Below are positions 26,435 through 35,448 of a stretch of 64,000 bases of DNA, piece by piece. The translations under genes were made by a program, and so were the position numbers. A model generated the notes under the pieces. It saw only the letters and a list, made by a program, of their open reading frames with translations. It was not told the origin of the DNA and made no database searches. Numbering within the stretch: the stretch's first letter is position 1; each line of letters opens with the position of its first letter. Source of the DNA: an uncultured Clostridium sp. (lineage in GTDB: Bacteria; Bacillota; Clostridia; Lachnospirales; Lachnospiraceae); assembly GCF_900547735.1 (NCBI RefSeq), contig NZ_URHZ01000021.1:3538-67537 (forward strand). Reading direction: 5' to 3'.

Positions 26435-27842
26435 GCTCGAACCTCCAATCGTGGTGGAAGATGCCTTCCCTGTCTGTTCTCTCATATGTGTGCGCGCCGA
26501 AGCAGTCCCTCTGGGCCTGAATCAGGTTTGCCCCCACCGGTGTTCCACGGAATGCGTCAATATAGGCAACCGCCTGGCTCATGGCCGGAACCGGAATTCC
26601 GTTCTGGATTCCAGGCCCCAGGATATCTCTCAGGCTTTCCTGGCCCATGTTGATTTTGTCTCTGAAGAAGGAATCCATCATCAGGTTTTTAAGATCCCTG
26701 TTTTTCTCAAATGCTCTTGTAATATCGTCCAGGAACTCAGCCTGTATGATACAGCCCGCCCTGAAAATGGATGCGATTTTACCGTAGTCCAAATTCCATC
26801 CGTACTCCGAGGATGCATGTGAAAGCAGGTCAAACCCCTGTGCATAGGCTGCGATTTTGGCCGTATAGAGACCTTTTCTCACCTTTTCCTGGAACTTCGC
26901 CTTATCGGGTACCAGCCTCTGCTTCGGACTTTCAATCAGTTCTTTTGCTTCTTTTCTTCCTGCTACCCGGTTCGACATAATTCTGGCATTGCAGGCAGCC
27001 GTGATCATGGACACATTCACTCCCTGTTTCAGGGATTCCAGACTGGTCCATCTTCCGGTTCCCTTCTGTCCCGCGCTGTCTAAAATGTAGTCAACCAGCT
27101 CTCCATCCTCAAAATCATCCTTCTCGCCGAAGATTCCTGCCGTAATGCCGATCAGATAGCTTTTCAGTTCTCCCTCGTTCCACTCGGTAAAGATATCCGC
27201 CAGTTCCTGATTGGTAAATCCGCCCGCATATTTGAGCAGCAGATATGCCTCCGCTATCAACTGCATATCGGCATACTCAATTCCGTTATGGACCATTTTC
27301 ACATAATGACCGGCGCCATCCGGGCCCATATAGGCACAGCACGGCTCTCCCTGCGCCTTCGCGGAAATTGCCTCCAGGATTGGCGCAATATGAGCGTACG
27401 CCTCTTTCTCTCCGCCCGGCATGATGGATGGGCCGAAACGGGCTCCCATCTCTCCGCCCGAAACGCCCGTGCCGAAATAATAGATTCCCTTTTCTTTCAG
27501 GCTTTTTTCTCTTCTTCTCGTATCTTCAAAGAATGAATTGCCTCCGTCCAGGATCATGTCGCCCTCGTCAAGCAGAGGGATAAGCTGGTCTATCACCATA
27601 TCCACCGGTTTCCCCGCTTTGACCATAATGAGAACTTTGCGCGGCCTTTCCTGGGACTCCACGAGCTCTTTCAAATCATAAAATGGGATGAAATTTTTGT
27701 GTGGATGTTCTTTTATCAGCGTTTCCGTCACTTCTCTGCTGCGGTTGTATCCGCCTACGATAAACCCGTGATCCGCCATATTGAGGGCAAGGCTCCTGCC
27801 CATAACTGCAAGCCCGATGATTCCTATCTGTGTTGTCTGCAT
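26427..27842 (-). CDS. gnd: 6-Phosphogluconate dehydrogenase, decarboxylating
   Basis: 471 residues from the ATG at 27842, which follows AGGAGG; an upstream in-frame start would overlap pgl. It converts 6-phosphogluconate to ribulose 5-phosphate and CO2 with NADP. Marks: nucleotide fold IIGLAVMGRSLALN (8-21), substrate loop GGEMGARFGPSIMPGG, catalytic Lys182 and Asn186 in HYVKMVHNGIEY, and the C-terminal tail FGAHTYERTDREG that reaches into the partner subunit. Length is that of the common long, dimeric form. Confidence 0.95.
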   Translation of the reverse strand: MQTTQIGIIGLAVMGRSLALNMADHGFIVGGYNRSREVTETLIKEHPHKNFIPFYDLKELVESQERPRKVLIMVKAGKPVDMVIDQLIPLLDEGDMILDGGNSFFEDTRRREKSLKEKGIYYFGTGVSGGEMGARFGPSIMPGGEKEAYAHIAPILEAISAKAQGEPCCAYMGPDGAGHYVKMVHNGIEYADMQLIAEAYLLLKYAGGFTNQELADIFTEWNEGELKSYLIGITAGIFGEKDDFEDGELVDYILDSAGQKGTGRWTSLESLKQGVNVSMITAACNARIMSNRVAGRKEAKELIESPKQRLVPDKAKFQEKVRKGLYTAKIAAYAQGFDLLSHASSEYGWNLDYGKIASIFRAGCIIQAEFLDDITRAFEKNRDLKNLMMDSFFRDKINMGQESLRDILGPGIQNGIPVPAMSQAVAYIDAFRGTPVGANLIQAQRDCFGAHTYERTDREGIFHHDWRFEHE

Positions 27843-27879
27843 AAAATACCTCCTGTTGATATTATCTATTCTGAATCTG

Positions 27880-28938
27880 TTAACTGGTTTTCTGTCCTTT
27901 ATTGCCGCCAAGTGTCAGGGATACGCCCTCCGGCATTGAGACGGAATGCAGGGGGATTTTCAGCAATCCGCTCTCCGCATCTCTTTCCATACTCACGATT
28001 CCGCCCTCAAAACGGTTTGCCACTAACAAATATCTTTCATCTTCACTCAGGATAAAATCCCTGGGATGAACCCCGCCGCAGGAAATATGCTGAATGACGG
28101 CTGCCCCGTTTCCGCTTATATTGAAAACGGCCAGAGTGTCGATGCCCCTCACCGAAACATATAAAAAGCGTTCATCCTTTGTCATTCTGATTGCCGCTGC
28201 CGCCGCATTTCCGTTTTTCTCACGCTCCCGTTCCGGCAGGACTGAAACCGTCTGCATCAGGGTGAATTCGCTGCCATGAACGCGGAATACAAAAAGCTCG
28301 TTGCTCCACTCGCTTACCACATAGAACATGGTGTGCCGTCTGTTAAATATCCCATGTCTGGGTCCGCTGCCCGCCGGGAAAGTGATTTCTCCAGCCGGTG
28401 TGTAGTCATGTTCCGTATCAAACAGCCTAATCCTGTTTTGTTCCAGACAGGGAACACAAAGATATGATTCATGTAATAAAATCTGATGGCATCCCGCCTT
28501 CTCTCCGTTTTCTATCCGTTTTACCAGGGAAGGCACTCCTTTTTCCAGATGATATACCATTACGTTTCCTTCATGATAATTTGCCGTATAGACGTAATCG
28601 TCTTGCCAAAGGATATAGCACGGCGTCTGTGTTTCTTCCAGTATTTCCGCCGCATGGCTTACCTTTCCCTCCATCAGTTCCAGGAAACAGGTGCCTGCTT
28701 TCCCCTGCTTTTCGATAGGGAACGCCATGGAACGGCCATTTAAGCAAACCCATTTTGCATTGTGAGCCTCATAAAACAGCTCCGGCTCCGTGAGCGTGCC
28801 GTTTTCACTGTCAAACGTAAAATGATAAATTCCTTTGCTCTCTTCCGAATAATAAGTTCCAATATATCCATCCGTCAGCTTCTTATTTACCGATGTTATT
28901 GTTGACGTATTTATCTCTTTTTGTGCATCGTTTGCCAT
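27880..28938 (-). CDS. pgl: 6-Phosphogluconolactonase, beta-propeller (YbhE/lactonase) type
   Basis: 352 residues of the seven-bladed lactonase family: GYIGTYYSEESKGIYHFTFD at the start, the later segment HPRDFILSEDERYLLVANR and FPAGSGPRHGIFN (with the conserved H/R substrate residues). It hydrolyses 6-phosphogluconolactone to 6-phosphogluconate, the step between zwf and gnd, and its place between rpiA and gnd supports this role over other lactonases. It starts three bases after the rpiA stop. Confidence 0.88.
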   Translation of the reverse strand: MANDAQKEINTSTITSVNKKLTDGYIGTYYSEESKGIYHFTFDSENGTLTEPELFYEAHNAKWVCLNGRSMAFPIEKQGKAGTCFLELMEGKVSHAAEILEETQTPCYILWQDDYVYTANYHEGNVMVYHLEKGVPSLVKRIENGEKAGCHQILLHESYLCVPCLEQNRIRLFDTEHDYTPAGEITFPAGSGPRHGIFNRRHTMFYVVSEWSNELFVFRVHGSEFTLMQTVSVLPEREREKNGNAAAAAIRMTKDERFLYVSVRGIDTLAVFNISGNGAAVIQHISCGGVHPRDFILSEDERYLLVANRFEGGIVSMERDAESGLLKIPLHSVSMPEGVSLTLGGNKGQKTS

Positions 28939-28941
28939 GTA

Positions 28942-29688
28942 TTATACCTGCTTTCCTGTCATATCACACTTCGATTCGTCCCTTGGCTGCTTCCGGCTTT
29001 GCCGCTGGTTCACAATCTCTTTTGCGCCCGAATCGGTTCCTACTATGATCCGGCTGCAAACCGGATTAAAATATCCTGTTTCAAGGACTCCCGGTATCTG
29101 TCTTATTTTGTCGGCAGCCGTATGATATGTTATTCCCGGGGGAAATGTTACATCCAGTATATAATTGCCGTTATCTGTATCATATATTTTGCCGTTCCGT
29201 TCTCTCAGTCTGGCCTTGCCGCCTAATTCCTCTATTCTCTCCGCCGCCCATGTATGAGCAAATGGGAGTACCTCTGCGGGAAGAGGGAAACGGCCGAGAC
29301 GTTCAACCAATTTGCTCTCATCCATTATCCATATTACATCATCCGCTTTATATGCAACGATTTTTTCTCTCAAAAGCGCTCCGCCTCCGCCTTTTACCGC
29401 ATAAAAGCTGCCGTCGATTTCATCTACTCCATCAATCGCCAAATCGATATGATCCACTTCCTCCGGCAAACATACGGAGATACCGCAGGAAATAGCCAGT
29501 TCTCTGCTCGATTCGGATGTAACCACCGCGCGGACATTGATTCCTGTCGTTCTAAACGTTCCTATCTCCTTTATCAGATAATACACGGTAGAACCGGTTC
29601 CTATCCCGAGCGTCATCTTATCGCGGATAAAAGACGCCGCCGCTTTTGCCGCCGTTTGTTTCTGCTTTTCTCTCGCATCCGTACTCAT
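28942..29688 (-). CDS. rpiA: Ribose-5-phosphate isomerase A
   Basis: 248 residues. Family marks are LGIGTGSTVYYLI (phosphate loop), AIDGVDEIDGSFYAVKGGGGALLREKIVA (with the catalytic acid and Lys) and the closing GYFNPVCSRIIVG. It interconverts ribose 5-phosphate and ribulose 5-phosphate, the product of gnd, and leads the operon rpiA-pgl-gnd-zwf. The last 20 residues are a polar extension beyond the usual end. Confidence 0.93.
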   Translation of the reverse strand: MSTDAREKQKQTAAKAAASFIRDKMTLGIGTGSTVYYLIKEIGTFRTTGINVRAVVTSESSRELAISCGISVCLPEEVDHIDLAIDGVDEIDGSFYAVKGGGGALLREKIVAYKADDVIWIMDESKLVERLGRFPLPAEVLPFAHTWAAERIEELGGKARLRERNGKIYDTDNGNYILDVTFPPGITYHTAADKIRQIPGVLETGYFNPVCSRIIVGTDSGAKEIVNQRQSRKQPRDESKCDMTGKQV

Positions 29689-30159
29689 ATTGTCACCGCC
29701 TTAGATGGATTTGCTGCTCTTTCATATCTGTAATTATAATTGTTACAGTTCTAAAAGTCAACCGTTTCTTTAAAGAGATTTTGAAAGGGATTTTGTATGG
29801 AACAAAATATTAAAAGGCTGGGCAAAACAGATGTCTCTCACCGCTTTCTCCAGCCTCTTTTCGTTATTTAGTATGTATTATTTCTAAAACCTTGTTTTCT
29901 TATGCTTCTACTTTACATTGACCGAATCTGATATTGCCTCTGATTAACACTTAGTCACACTTCGTGGGAGATTTGTCTCCGATTGGAACCATCCATTCCG
30001 CGTTACTGTTTGCTCCGTGCCCGGTAACACGCTTCGTGGCGCACAGAAACAGCCTCTCTTTTCCCCGCCTGATAATGGCTTGTTCTTTTTTTACGGATCA
30101 TTTATAATTAGCGTATTAAAAAGAAGTATTATTGCGCCCCCAGAAAGGACCGGATACCC
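29689..30159. other. 471-base intergenic region between divergent units
   Basis: This gap must hold the rpiA promoter (AT-rich TGTAATTATAATTGTTACAG near 29730-29750) and that of the LytTR regulator gene. An inverted repeat AGGCTGG/CCAGCCT (29815-29821/29850-29856) flanked by A- and T-runs looks like a bidirectional terminator or attenuator. It lies within a 24-codon frame from ATG at 29797 (AAAGGGA before it), which I do not regard as a proven gene. GTAACACGCTTCGTGG near 30021 recalls the repeat near 42821. Confidence 0.35.
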
Positions 30160-30876
30160 ATGATTCGTATTGCAATCGTCGAAGATGACAGACATGACGC
30201 AGAACTTTTACAGGACTATCTAAAACGCTACGAAAGGGAGAATTCCGTCCATTTTCAGATTACCGTATTCACGGACGGTTTAGACATCATCTCTGACTAT
30301 CGGGCGGAGTATGACATCATTTTGCTGGACATTCAGATGAAGCATTTAGATGGCATGAGCACCGCCGAAAAAATCAGGAAGCTGGATGAGGACGTGATTT
30401 TCATTTTCATCACCTCCACGGTACAATTTGCCGTACAGGGCTACACGGTGGACGCCCTGGGTTACGTGCTCAAACCGGTGCCCTACCTTGCATTCTCGCA
30501 GATTCTGCACAAGGCGGCGAGACAGATTGAGAAAAAGCAAAACCGTTTTTACCTGACCCTGGAAACGGACGGCGGACAGCTCCGTCTGGATACGGCGCAG
30601 ATATATTATATCGAAAGTCAGAAGCACGATATCCTCGTACAGTCGGAGAAAGGCGGTTTCCGGACCGCAGGGCCCTTAAAACGCATGGAGGAAATGCTGC
30701 TGCCCCTTGGTTTTGCCAAATGCCACAATGCATATCTGGTGAACCTTCTGCACGTCACCGCGCTCCTTCCTAATGTGGTCCGCCTGTCGAACGGGACGGA
30801 ACTGCCGGTCAGCCGGGCGCGCAAGAAAATATTTCTGGATTCATTTACCGATTATGTGGGGGGAATACAGCGATGA
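30160..30876 (+). CDS. LytTR-family response regulator (AgrA-like)
   Basis: 238 residues. Receiver domain with phosphoacceptor Asp57 (IILLDIQMK) and Lys105 (LGYVLKP), then a LytTR DNA-binding domain from about 135 (YYIESQKHDILV ... MLLPLGFAKCHNAYLVNL). Such regulators bind direct repeats upstream of targets and often control peptide-signalled traits. Its last four bases (ATGA) overlap the start of the GHKL kinase gene, so the two form a two-component pair. No agrD-like peptide gene was seen next to it. Confidence 0.88.
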   Translation: MIRIAIVEDDRHDAELLQDYLKRYERENSVHFQITVFTDGLDIISDYRAEYDIILLDIQMKHLDGMSTAEKIRKLDEDVIFIFITSTVQFAVQGYTVDALGYVLKPVPYLAFSQILHKAARQIEKKQNRFYLTLETDGGQLRLDTAQIYYIESQKHDILVQSEKGGFRTAGPLKRMEEMLLPLGFAKCHNAYLVNLLHVTALLPNVVRLSNGTELPVSRARKKIFLDSFTDYVGGIQR

Positions 30877-32198
30877 ATATTGCAAACCTGATGGACACGC
30901 CCAGAATATGCACGGCCATTGCCGAGTGGGCGGCGTGCGTCTCCTATATTATGATGCTGAGGAGAAAAATTTCCGGAATAAAGCTTTACGGCGCGTTTTC
31001 CGGAATGCTTTTATGGTTTCTGCTCTATCAGCACCTGGCCGGAATTGCCCCGCTGTTTCTATGGATACCCGGTATGCTGGGCGCTGCTTTCTGCATGTAC
31101 CTGTTTATCTTCCGGATATGCGATGTGACGCCCCAGGATGCAGGATTTTGCTGTATCCGCGCGTTTGTGCTGGCGGAATTTGCCGCCTCCCTGCAGTGGC
31201 AGCTTAATGTCTGGCTGGTGGTTCATTTCCAACTGTACAATTTCTTTATAACCGCGGCTATTATGACTGCGGTGTATCTGGTGGTCTATCTCGTATACTG
31301 GTTTCTGGAACGTGAGCACATTCCGCAGGATGAGAATATGAATGTGGGAAATAAAGAGCTGGTGGGCGCCACCACGATTGTACTGGCGGCATTTACTATC
31401 AGCAATCTGAGCTTTATCATGCCGGACACTCCGTTTTCCAGCGCCACCAGTTCGATCCTGTATGTCCGCACCCTCGTGGATTTTGGAGGCCTCGTCATGC
31501 TGGCCGCCCAGATGGAAAAACGGGAGGAACTGCGGATGCGCGGCGAAAACCAGATCATGAACGTGATGCTCCAGAGGCAGTATGACCAGTACCGCATGTC
31601 CATTGACAACGTGGAGCTGCTGCGCCGGGAATTTCATGACTTGAAACACTATATGATTGCCATCCGGGCGGAGGAAGATCCGGAAAAACGCGATCAATAT
31701 CTGGAGGAAATGGAACAGGCTATTCTCACGCAGGAAGCCCTGACCAATACCGGAAACCGGGTGCTGGACGTCGTGCTTACCACGAAAAGCACTTATTGCT
31801 CCCAGAAAGAGATTACCTTCACCTGTATGGCGGACGGAAGTCTCATTTCCTTTATGCATGTAAAGGATATCTGCTCCATTTTCGGCAATGCCCTGGACAA
31901 TGCCATCGAATGCGTTTCCCAGTTTGAAGATCCGGAAAAACGTCTGGTCACCCTGTCCATGTTCAGGAAAAACCAGTTTTTAATGATCCAGTTTGAAAAT
32001 TATACGGAAACTCCATTGGAGTTCAATTCGGGCCGGCTTCCCCGCACAACGAAGGGCAACACCCAGTACCACGGCTACGGCCTTAAAAGCATTCAAGCCG
32101 CCGCACAAAAGTACGGCGGCTCTATGACCCTCCAGTCTAAGGACAACTGGTTTACTCTGTCGGTTTTGATTCCTGTGGAGTGCCTTCCGGAAAAATAA
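30873..32198 (+). CDS. GHKL-type sensor histidine kinase (AgrC-like)
   Basis: 441 residues. Six or so membrane helices fill residues 15-215, a cytosolic helix leads to the phosphoacceptor region LLRREFHDLKHYM (His255), and the GHKL ATPase domain has the N-box IFGNALDNAIE and G-box YHGYGLKSIQ. This is the layout of AgrC-type peptide sensors. The cognate regulator gene overlaps its start. Its 3' end overlaps the convergent GtrA-like gene by 47 bases. Confidence 0.87.
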   Translation: MNIANLMDTPRICTAIAEWAACVSYIMMLRRKISGIKLYGAFSGMLLWFLLYQHLAGIAPLFLWIPGMLGAAFCMYLFIFRICDVTPQDAGFCCIRAFVLAEFAASLQWQLNVWLVVHFQLYNFFITAAIMTAVYLVVYLVYWFLEREHIPQDENMNVGNKELVGATTIVLAAFTISNLSFIMPDTPFSSATSSILYVRTLVDFGGLVMLAAQMEKREELRMRGENQIMNVMLQRQYDQYRMSIDNVELLRREFHDLKHYMIAIRAEEDPEKRDQYLEEMEQAILTQEALTNTGNRVLDVVLTTKSTYCSQKEITFTCMADGSLISFMHVKDICSIFGNALDNAIECVSQFEDPEKRLVTLSMFRKNQFLMIQFENYTETPLEFNSGRLPRTTKGNTQYHGYGLKSIQAAAQKYGGSMTLQSKDNWFTLSVLIPVECLPEK

Positions 32199-32772
32199 TC
32201 TTGAATACAAAGAAGAATATCACCATGGAAACTCCGCCCGTGATAAATGTCACAAGCAGATTATAAACTGCAGGCGGCATGTAACTGTAGGCAATCGGCA
32301 TCCAGAGATTGTTAAATCCGTTGCAGATCAGGGAAATCACAACCCACGCGATAAAATACCACATCGCCTGATACGCGGGATTTCCATGGCTCTTGAAGGT
32401 AATATTTCTCTGCAGAGGAAAGTTGATACACTGGGCGAGGAATGAGCCTACCTCATAGCTGATAAAATATCCCAGCCCTCCGCCGATGACCACTGCTCCG
32501 GCAGAATCCCGCAGTACGTTATATCCCAGCAGGCTCCAGGTAAAATCCACGCCCAGGATACTGAGTTCCTTCTTCGGCCACATAAATTCCGTTCCCGCCA
32601 GGCCGATTCCCAGCATTCCCGGCATGAATGTGAACACCAGATACTGAAAGATCGTAACTCCCATGCTGAAAACAAAAAAGTAAAAAATCTGATAAACCCA
32701 TTTCGACAGTTTGGGATGCTGTTCTTCAAATTGCTTATAACGCCTTGACCAACTGTCATATATCTTTTTCAA
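32152..32772 (-). CDS. GtrA-like membrane protein
   Basis: 206 residues with four membrane helices (about 28-50, 85-105, 130-150 and 165-190). The segment INFPLQRNITFKSHGN matches the GtrA family mark N-F-x-x-x-R-x-x-x-F, a family thought to help flip or transport lipid-linked sugars. The long insert between helices one and two (residues 50-85) is unusual. It lies downstream of two GH3 genes in the same direction, separated by 125 bases with a short TTTTCAC/GTGAAAA hairpin (32848-32871). Overlap with the convergent kinase gene is noted there. Confidence 0.65.
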   Translation of the reverse strand: MKKIYDSWSRRYKQFEEQHPKLSKWVYQIFYFFVFSMGVTIFQYLVFTFMPGMLGIGLAGTEFMWPKKELSILGVDFTWSLLGYNVLRDSAGAVVIGGGLGYFISYEVGSFLAQCINFPLQRNITFKSHGNPAYQAMWYFIAWVVISLICNGFNNLWMPIAYSYMPPAVYNLLVTFITGGVSMVIFFFVFKIIFPEGTPQESKPTE

Positions 32773-32897
32773 CTGTCTTGCGCCTCCTTATTATCCCGCC
32801 GATTCCACTATTGAACTCTCCGTGAGAAGCAGCCGCACAACTCGGGATTTTCACAAAAAATCAAGTGAAAACGCCTCGCGGAATGCAGCATGTATGT

Positions 32898-35420
32898 TCA
32901 GTTCCCTAATTTCTTCTCATACTGCTTATTCGCCTTTAAATTGCGGAAGAATCCGGCTATAATCCGTCCGATTCCCCGGAAGAAATGTCCGTTTACCACG
33001 GTCACGGCTCCCTCCGCCATTTCCATGCTGACCATACCTCCCGTCATCTTGGCAATCGCCCGGAACGGGATATTATATTGGAACAGCAGGTTGAGGTCCG
33101 GAGTCCCGGCAGCCTCGTTTTTATTCTTCTTATCGGTCAGCACCTTATAAATGAGCCTGGCGAGTCCGCTCTTTGCATAATACATCTGGCAGACCGCATC
33201 GTTGAGCCCCAGTTCTCCCATCCACTTGCCGGAGGGAAGGGGATGCCCGAGAAGTTTCTCATACTCCTCCCGATCCACATTCTGAATAAAGCCGGTACGG
33301 TAAGACGGCAGTTCCAGACCTTCATAGGGCAGTCTGTCCGTTGTTCCCGTACGTGTGATGCTGCCGCTGAGCCGGATATCGAGCACACAGGCGCCGACCA
33401 GAATCTGGTAGGTTCCCGCCTCCGTCTCCCAGCGGTTTGTCGCAACATTCCAATACCGGAATGTCTTATCGTCAAACGGGATTGAAACCTGTTTTTTCTC
33501 TCCCCGTTTCAGAAACACCTTTTTAAATCCCTTCAGCTCCTTTTCCGGGCGGAATACGGCTCCGTCCCAGCACCCGACGTAAAGCTGCGCCACCTCCGCG
33601 CCGTCACATTCCCCGGTATTCTCAAGGCAGAAGGTTACCCCTGTCTCCGTCACCGTCAGCCCGCTGTAGGCAAAGGACGTGTAGGACAGGCCGTAACCAA
33701 AGGGATACTGCACACGGACCCTGGCGGTATCGTAGTACCGGTAGCCGATATACAAACTCTCCCGGTATTCCGAATTCCGCTCCGTACTCGGGAAGAAGCG
33801 GAATGCAGGGGTATCCTCATACCGTACCGGATATGTCTCGGCGAGTCTTCCGGACGGATTGACCTTGCCGGTCAGCACATCGAGCATGGCGCCCGCTCCG
33901 GCCTGGCCGCCCAGATAACCGTGGACAATCGACCGGCAGCAGTGATGCCACGACATTTCGACCGCGGAACCGCCGCTCAATACACCGACGATATTGCTGT
34001 TTACCTTTACAAGCGCTTCCAGCAGTTCAATCTGGTTCTGCGGAATCCGCATATGGCTGCGGTCCATTCCCTCCGACTCGCTGATCTCGTTGAGTCCAAA
34101 GCAGTAAATTACCACATCCGCATTCTGCGCCAAATCAAGCGCTTCTTTTTTCAGAGCCTCATCCGCCTCACCGGTGCGCCGGTAGCCCGCCGCACAACCG
34201 GCGTTGACGAGCGGATAGCCGGAAATCATGGTTTCCATCGTTGCAATCTCCATAATCGGATTCACCAGAGAAGAACCGGCTCCCTGATACCGCGGACGGA
34301 TTGCAAAGTCTCCAACCAATGCCACGCTGCATGATTTTTTAAGGGGCAGCAGAGGTTCCGGATCCGGTACATTTTTCAAAAGCACAATGCTCTCCGCCGC
34401 AGCCTTCCATGCTATGGCATTATGAGCCGCCGCGTCGAATCCGGCTGCACTTTTACCTGACTTTCTATCTGCTGTTCCGGCTGTCTCTCCGTCAGACTTT
34501 TCCTCTGACTTTGTCTCTTTCCCTTCTTCCGCTCCTGCGCCGTCCCGGCCGTTTTCCGTCAGCGTCAGCACCGCGTCGAGAAGATCGTCCACACAGGTGT
34601 CCAGCTCCTCCATGGTCAGTCTTCCCTCGTCGAGCGCTTTCAGAAGCTGCCTAGCTGAGTCCAGCCCCGGCGTCGGCATCTCCAGGTTCGAACGGCATGC
34701 CACACCGCGGACATGGTCGTTGGAACCGCCCCAGTCCGTCACTACCATACCGTCGAATCCCCATTCGCCCCGGAGGATATCCTTCAGCAAATGTTCATTT
34801 TCATTCGCATACGTTCCGTTTATCTCATTATAGCTGGTCATCAGGGCTTTGGCTCCGCCCTCTTTTACCGCAATCTCAAATCCGGTCAGATAAATTTCCC
34901 GCAGAGTACGCTCATCAATCACAGCATTCATTGCCATTCGCCTGAGTTCCTGGCTGTTTACCGCAAAGTGCTTCGGGCAGGCCGCTACGCCCTGGCTCTG
35001 TATGCCCCTGATATAGGATGCGGCCATTTTTCCCGCCTGGTACGGGTCTTCGGAAAAGTATTCGAAATTCCGGCCGCAGAGCGGGCTGCGCTTCATATTC
35101 AGGCCCGGGCCCAACAGCACATTCACCCCAAGGGCCGCCGCCTCGGCGCCCAATGTCCGTCCCAGTTCCTCACCCAGCTCCTCATCCCAGCTGTTTGCGA
35201 CCGTTGCCGCAGTTGGGAAACAGGTTGCCGGCAGAGAGGGATTTAACCCAAGGTGATCCCCCTCGCCCGCCTGCTTCCTCACGCCGTGAGGTCCGTCCGC
35301 ACAGAAGATGGATGGAATTCCGAGATGCGGGATATCCCGGCTCTGCCATTCATTCTTGCCGCTTAAGAATGCCGCTTTTTCCTCCACCGTCATTTTTTCT
35401 ATGATATCCATATGTTTCAT
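32898..35420 (-). CDS. Glycoside hydrolase family 3 beta-glucosidase-like enzyme
   Basis: 840 residues, no signal peptide, so cytosolic. Normal GH3 order: barrel with KHFAVNSQE (150-158) and nucleophile Asp229 in GMVVTDWGG, alpha/beta sandwich (about 345-560; SIVLLKN ... PFGYGLSYTSF) and fibronectin-like domain (about 590-670). A low-complexity acidic/basic linker (about 295-340, GAEEGKETKSEEKSDGE) separates barrel and sandwich, and about 120 extra residues follow the usual end. It cleaves terminal beta-linked sugars, substrate unknown. It follows the membrane-bound GH3 gene by 28 bases and likely shares its transcript. Confidence 0.88.
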   Translation of the reverse strand: MKHMDIIEKMTVEEKAAFLSGKNEWQSRDIPHLGIPSIFCADGPHGVRKQAGEGDHLGLNPSLPATCFPTAATVANSWDEELGEELGRTLGAEAAALGVNVLLGPGLNMKRSPLCGRNFEYFSEDPYQAGKMAASYIRGIQSQGVAACPKHFAVNSQELRRMAMNAVIDERTLREIYLTGFEIAVKEGGAKALMTSYNEINGTYANENEHLLKDILRGEWGFDGMVVTDWGGSNDHVRGVACRSNLEMPTPGLDSARQLLKALDEGRLTMEELDTCVDDLLDAVLTLTENGRDGAGAEEGKETKSEEKSDGETAGTADRKSGKSAAGFDAAAHNAIAWKAAAESIVLLKNVPDPEPLLPLKKSCSVALVGDFAIRPRYQGAGSSLVNPIMEIATMETMISGYPLVNAGCAAGYRRTGEADEALKKEALDLAQNADVVIYCFGLNEISESEGMDRSHMRIPQNQIELLEALVKVNSNIVGVLSGGSAVEMSWHHCCRSIVHGYLGGQAGAGAMLDVLTGKVNPSGRLAETYPVRYEDTPAFRFFPSTERNSEYRESLYIGYRYYDTARVRVQYPFGYGLSYTSFAYSGLTVTETGVTFCLENTGECDGAEVAQLYVGCWDGAVFRPEKELKGFKKVFLKRGEKKQVSIPFDDKTFRYWNVATNRWETEAGTYQILVGACVLDIRLSGSITRTGTTDRLPYEGLELPSYRTGFIQNVDREEYEKLLGHPLPSGKWMGELGLNDAVCQMYYAKSGLARLIYKVLTDKKNKNEAAGTPDLNLLFQYNIPFRAIAKMTGGMVSMEMAEGAVTVVNGHFFRGIGRIIAGFFRNLKANKQYEKKLGN

Positions 35421-35448
35421 AAATGCACCCGCTCTTTCTTTTCCCTCT

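Noticed and set aside
24665..26653. 662-codon plus-strand frame across zwf and the start of the helicase
   Set aside because: It spans two genes on the opposite strand and a terminator, and its Cys/His/Phe/Arg-rich composition is not protein-like.
29797..29871. 24-codon small gene with AAAGGGA before it
   Set aside because: It contains a terminator-like inverted repeat and has no recognised family; I list it only within the intergenic entry.
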